A stretch of DNA of 64,000 nt from JANJTB01 sp032027125 (GTDB lineage: Bacteria > Bacteroidota > Ignavibacteria > Kapaibacteriales > UBA2268). Shown here in pieces: positions 62,163 to 64,000 of this stretch. Position 1 is the stretch's first letter; each line of letters starts with the position of its first letter. The DNA lies in NCBI GenBank assembly GCA_032027125.1, contig JAVSMQ010000001.1, forward strand, positions 3,920,060 through 3,984,059, in the 5' to 3' direction. The translations under genes and the position numbers were made by a program. The notes under the pieces were generated by a model. The model was not told the origin of the DNA. It saw only the letters and a list, made by a program, of their open reading frames with translations, and did no database searches.

Positions 62163-62929
62163 TTGATATAACTAATAAAGACTTCACATACTTCAAGTAT
62201 GAAAAATTATTAAAGGTTATAACTGAGATTTCAATACCTGTTTATACAGTAATTGATTGGTATGAGCAGAAACCTGAGAAAGGCATATTGATACGCCATG
62301 ATATTGACAGATGGGCAGATAATGCACTTCAGATAGCTGAGTTAGAAAGTAGATACAACATCAAAACAACTTATTATTTCCGCAAAACAAAGGGTTCATT
62401 TAAACCTGAAATTATCAGGAGAATAGCCGAACTGGGACATGAAATAGGCTACCATTATGAAGACTTGTCATTAGCAAGTGGTAATTATGAAAAAGCAAAG
62501 TTTCTTTTCAACAATCATCTGAATAGATTAAGACAAATTTCAAAAGTCGAGACTTGTGCAATGCACGGAAGACCATTATCTAAAATTGATAATCGGGATA
62601 TTTGGAAGAAATTTAATCTTGATGACTTTGGACTAGAAGCGGAAGCATTACTCTCGATTGATTACACTGATACATATTATTTTACAGATACCGGACGAAG
62701 TTGGGCAGAAAACTCTGCTAATCTTAGGGATAAAGTTAATACAGATAAAGTTGCAAATATTTCAACTACGGATGAATTAATTGATTTTATTAATTCAAAC
62801 CCAAATGAAAAGATTGCTTTGGTAGTGCATACTGAAAGATGGTCCCAAAACTTTTTAGGGTTTCAGAAATCCTCAATATCTGATGGTATTGTAAATTTTA
62901 TAAAATTTATATTAAAGAAATTTAGGTGA
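62159..62929 (+). CDS. Polysaccharide-deacetylase-like protein
   Basis: 256 residues from TTG 62159; an in-frame stop lies only two codons upstream and no other start is possible before residue 60. The NodB-like features are ILIRHDIDRW (Asp pair), TTYYFRKTKGSF, GHEIGYHYEDL (His-X3-His metal motif in HEIGYH form) and a late VVHTERW. It probably acts on a sugar substrate in cell-surface polysaccharide synthesis. Four bases separate it from the acyltransferase gene, so they form an operon that continues beyond the window. Confidence 0.78.
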   Translation: MIDITNKDFTYFKYEKLLKVITEISIPVYTVIDWYEQKPEKGILIRHDIDRWADNALQIAELESRYNIKTTYYFRKTKGSFKPEIIRRIAELGHEIGYHYEDLSLASGNYEKAKFLFNNHLNRLRQISKVETCAMHGRPLSKIDNRDIWKKFNLDDFGLEAEALLSIDYTDTYYFTDTGRSWAENSANLRDKVNTDKVANISTTDELIDFINSNPNEKIALVVHTERWSQNFLGFQKSSISDGIVNFIKFILKKFR

Positions 62930-62933
62930 TTTA

Positions 62934-63959
62934 ATGGCTGTACCTATTGCAAAGATGATAATAATCGGAATATTACCTAATTTTTTAAAAAAAATGGTTT
63001 ATAGGTTAAATGGTGCTACGATAGGAAAAAATGTTAAATTTGGAATCTTAAGTTATGTTAGTTTTGAAAAGTTCTCAATTGGAGATAATTCAAGTATAGG
63101 ACCCTTAAGTTTTATAAAAGCAAAAACTGTAAAAATAGGCAAAAGATCTAAAATTAATATGCAGGTAGCAATTGATACTGTGGAATTTGAATTGGATAAT
63201 GATTCAACTATTATGGAACAAACCGTTATAGGTGGGATGATGACACCCAGATCAAGTATCAAAATCGGCAAAAGAGTTAAAATATTTCCTTTTTCATTTC
63301 TTAATCCTACAGAACCGATAATCCTCGAAGATGATGTAGGTATTGGCGGTGCAAATTATTTATTCACTCATGGATCATGGCAAAATGTACTTGATGGTTT
63401 TCCTGTATCATTCGGACCTATAACAATCAAAAAGGGTGTTTGGTTTCCATGGCGAGTTTTTGTTATGCCTAATGTAACAGTTGGTGAATATTCGACAATT
63501 GGAGCCGGCTCAATTATTACTAAAAATATTCCTGCCAATTCACTTGCTGTCGGATCTCCTGCAAAAGTCATCAGTGTTGATGGTAATTACCTTAAAACAT
63601 TTTCGATTGAAGAAAAAAATAATATTGTTATTGATATTTTAACTCAATTGTCAGAATATCTGACATTTCTAAACTATCAAAATATTATTGTAGTAAATGA
63701 TGATTATTTATTGATAACATTGACAAAAGAAAATTTCAAAATAAAATATCAAATGAATATTAATTATTCAGAATTAGAATCAATCAATTTACTTATTTCG
63801 TTAAATGTAATAACAATCGAATCAATTGAAATTTTAAAGAATAAAGGTATTATTTATTTGGGAGTATTAAATCATCAATCGGAATATTCTGATAATCCTT
63901 TTTGGAAAATTGTCATTGATTTCTTTAGCCGTTGGGGAATAAGATTTTATTTAGATTAA
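62934..63959 (+). CDS. Hexapeptide (LbH) acyltransferase-like protein
   Basis: 341 residues. The left-handed beta-helix repeats start near residue 28 (NGATIGKNVKFG) and run to about residue 215 with VGIGGANYLFTHGSW and TVGEYSTIGAGSIITKNI, ending in the family tail SLAVGSPAKVIS. The helix is followed by an extra C-terminal domain of about 120 residues (VVNDDYLLITL) with no recognised family. An O-acetyltransferase for surface polysaccharide is likely. The extra domain is unusual. Confidence 0.82.
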   Translation: MAVPIAKMIIIGILPNFLKKMVYRLNGATIGKNVKFGILSYVSFEKFSIGDNSSIGPLSFIKAKTVKIGKRSKINMQVAIDTVEFELDNDSTIMEQTVIGGMMTPRSSIKIGKRVKIFPFSFLNPTEPIILEDDVGIGGANYLFTHGSWQNVLDGFPVSFGPITIKKGVWFPWRVFVMPNVTVGEYSTIGAGSIITKNIPANSLAVGSPAKVISVDGNYLKTFSIEEKNNIVIDILTQLSEYLTFLNYQNIIVVNDDYLLITLTKENFKIKYQMNINYSELESINLLISLNVITIESIEILKNKGIIYLGVLNHQSEYSDNPFWKIVIDFFSRWGIRFYLD

Positions 63960-64000
63960 ATTTCGATAATTTATTAAATTATACCTATTCATTTAATAAA

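Noticed and set aside
1..64000. tRNA, rRNA or tmRNA genes
   Set aside because: No cloverleaf-like segment with a T-loop core and CCA-side stem, and no rRNA landmark, was noticed on reading through the spacers.

Overview
The window is AT-rich chromosomal DNA from a member of the Bacteroidota/Chlorobiota (FCB) group. The evidence is several secreted proteins ending in type IX secretion (Por) sorting domains, a promoter of the TTTG-N19-TAnnTTTG type at 29759-29789, an HYC_CC_PP metal protein beside a TonB receptor, and SBBP-type propeller proteins. The mix of MEP-pathway Dxr, HydE, a deoxyhypusine-synthase-like enzyme and huge NTATG-repeat proteins would suit an Ignavibacteria/Kapabacteria-like lineage. 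That finer placement is inference and no rRNA is present to test it.

Layout. 0.2-5.2 kb: a tight minus-strand housekeeping operon rng-dxr-rseP-surE. 5.5-7.3 kb: a gamma-carbonic-anhydrase-like protein and the [FeFe]-hydrogenase maturase HydE. 7.3-28.6 kb: an accessory surface region with a beta-propeller protein, a non-coding block holding two 21-bp tandem arrays (11537-12103), a LytS-type hybrid sensor and LytTR regulator, an orphan receiver-like protein, and three large secreted proteins that share shuffled modules. 28.6-29.7 kb: a truncated OmpA gene joined to a group IIC intron fragment, with a possible second intron relic after the next terminator. 29.8-31.6 kb: an ArsR, rhodanese, TlpA, DsrE operon for sulfur or thiol handling. 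32-38.3 kb: STAS protein, glycosyltransferase, a secreted Cys-rich protein behind a heptanucleotide tract that may switch it on and off, and three T9SS cargo proteins. 38.4-41.7 kb: a heavy-metal operon (HYC_CC_PP, TonB receptor, HMA protein).

41.9-53.3 kb: xseAB, an EamA transporter, BrnTA, MenA, an ECF sigma factor with its membrane partner, the panD, nucleotidyltransferase, gpmA, DHS-like operon, an orphan antitoxin-like gene, a PIN toxin-antitoxin pair and a CoA-binding protein. 53.4-59.3 kb: FadL-type porin, Ser-rich lipoprotein, NfeD-class membrane protease, Gfo/Idh/MocA oxidoreductase and a Xer-type recombinase. 59.3-62.1 kb: repeat-rich gene-poor DNA carrying three copies of a 27-29 bp motif, an MntA-HepT pair and many short AT-rich repeats. 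62.1-64 kb: the start of a polysaccharide locus (deacetylase-like gene with an upstream gene scrap, and a hexapeptide acyltransferase).

The most unusual signals are the 21-bp arrays with their near-open heptad frame, the heptanucleotide tract placed between a strong start and a secreted-protein gene, the intron-OmpA junction, and the dispersed GTGACTGAAAGGGC motif beside the recombinase.
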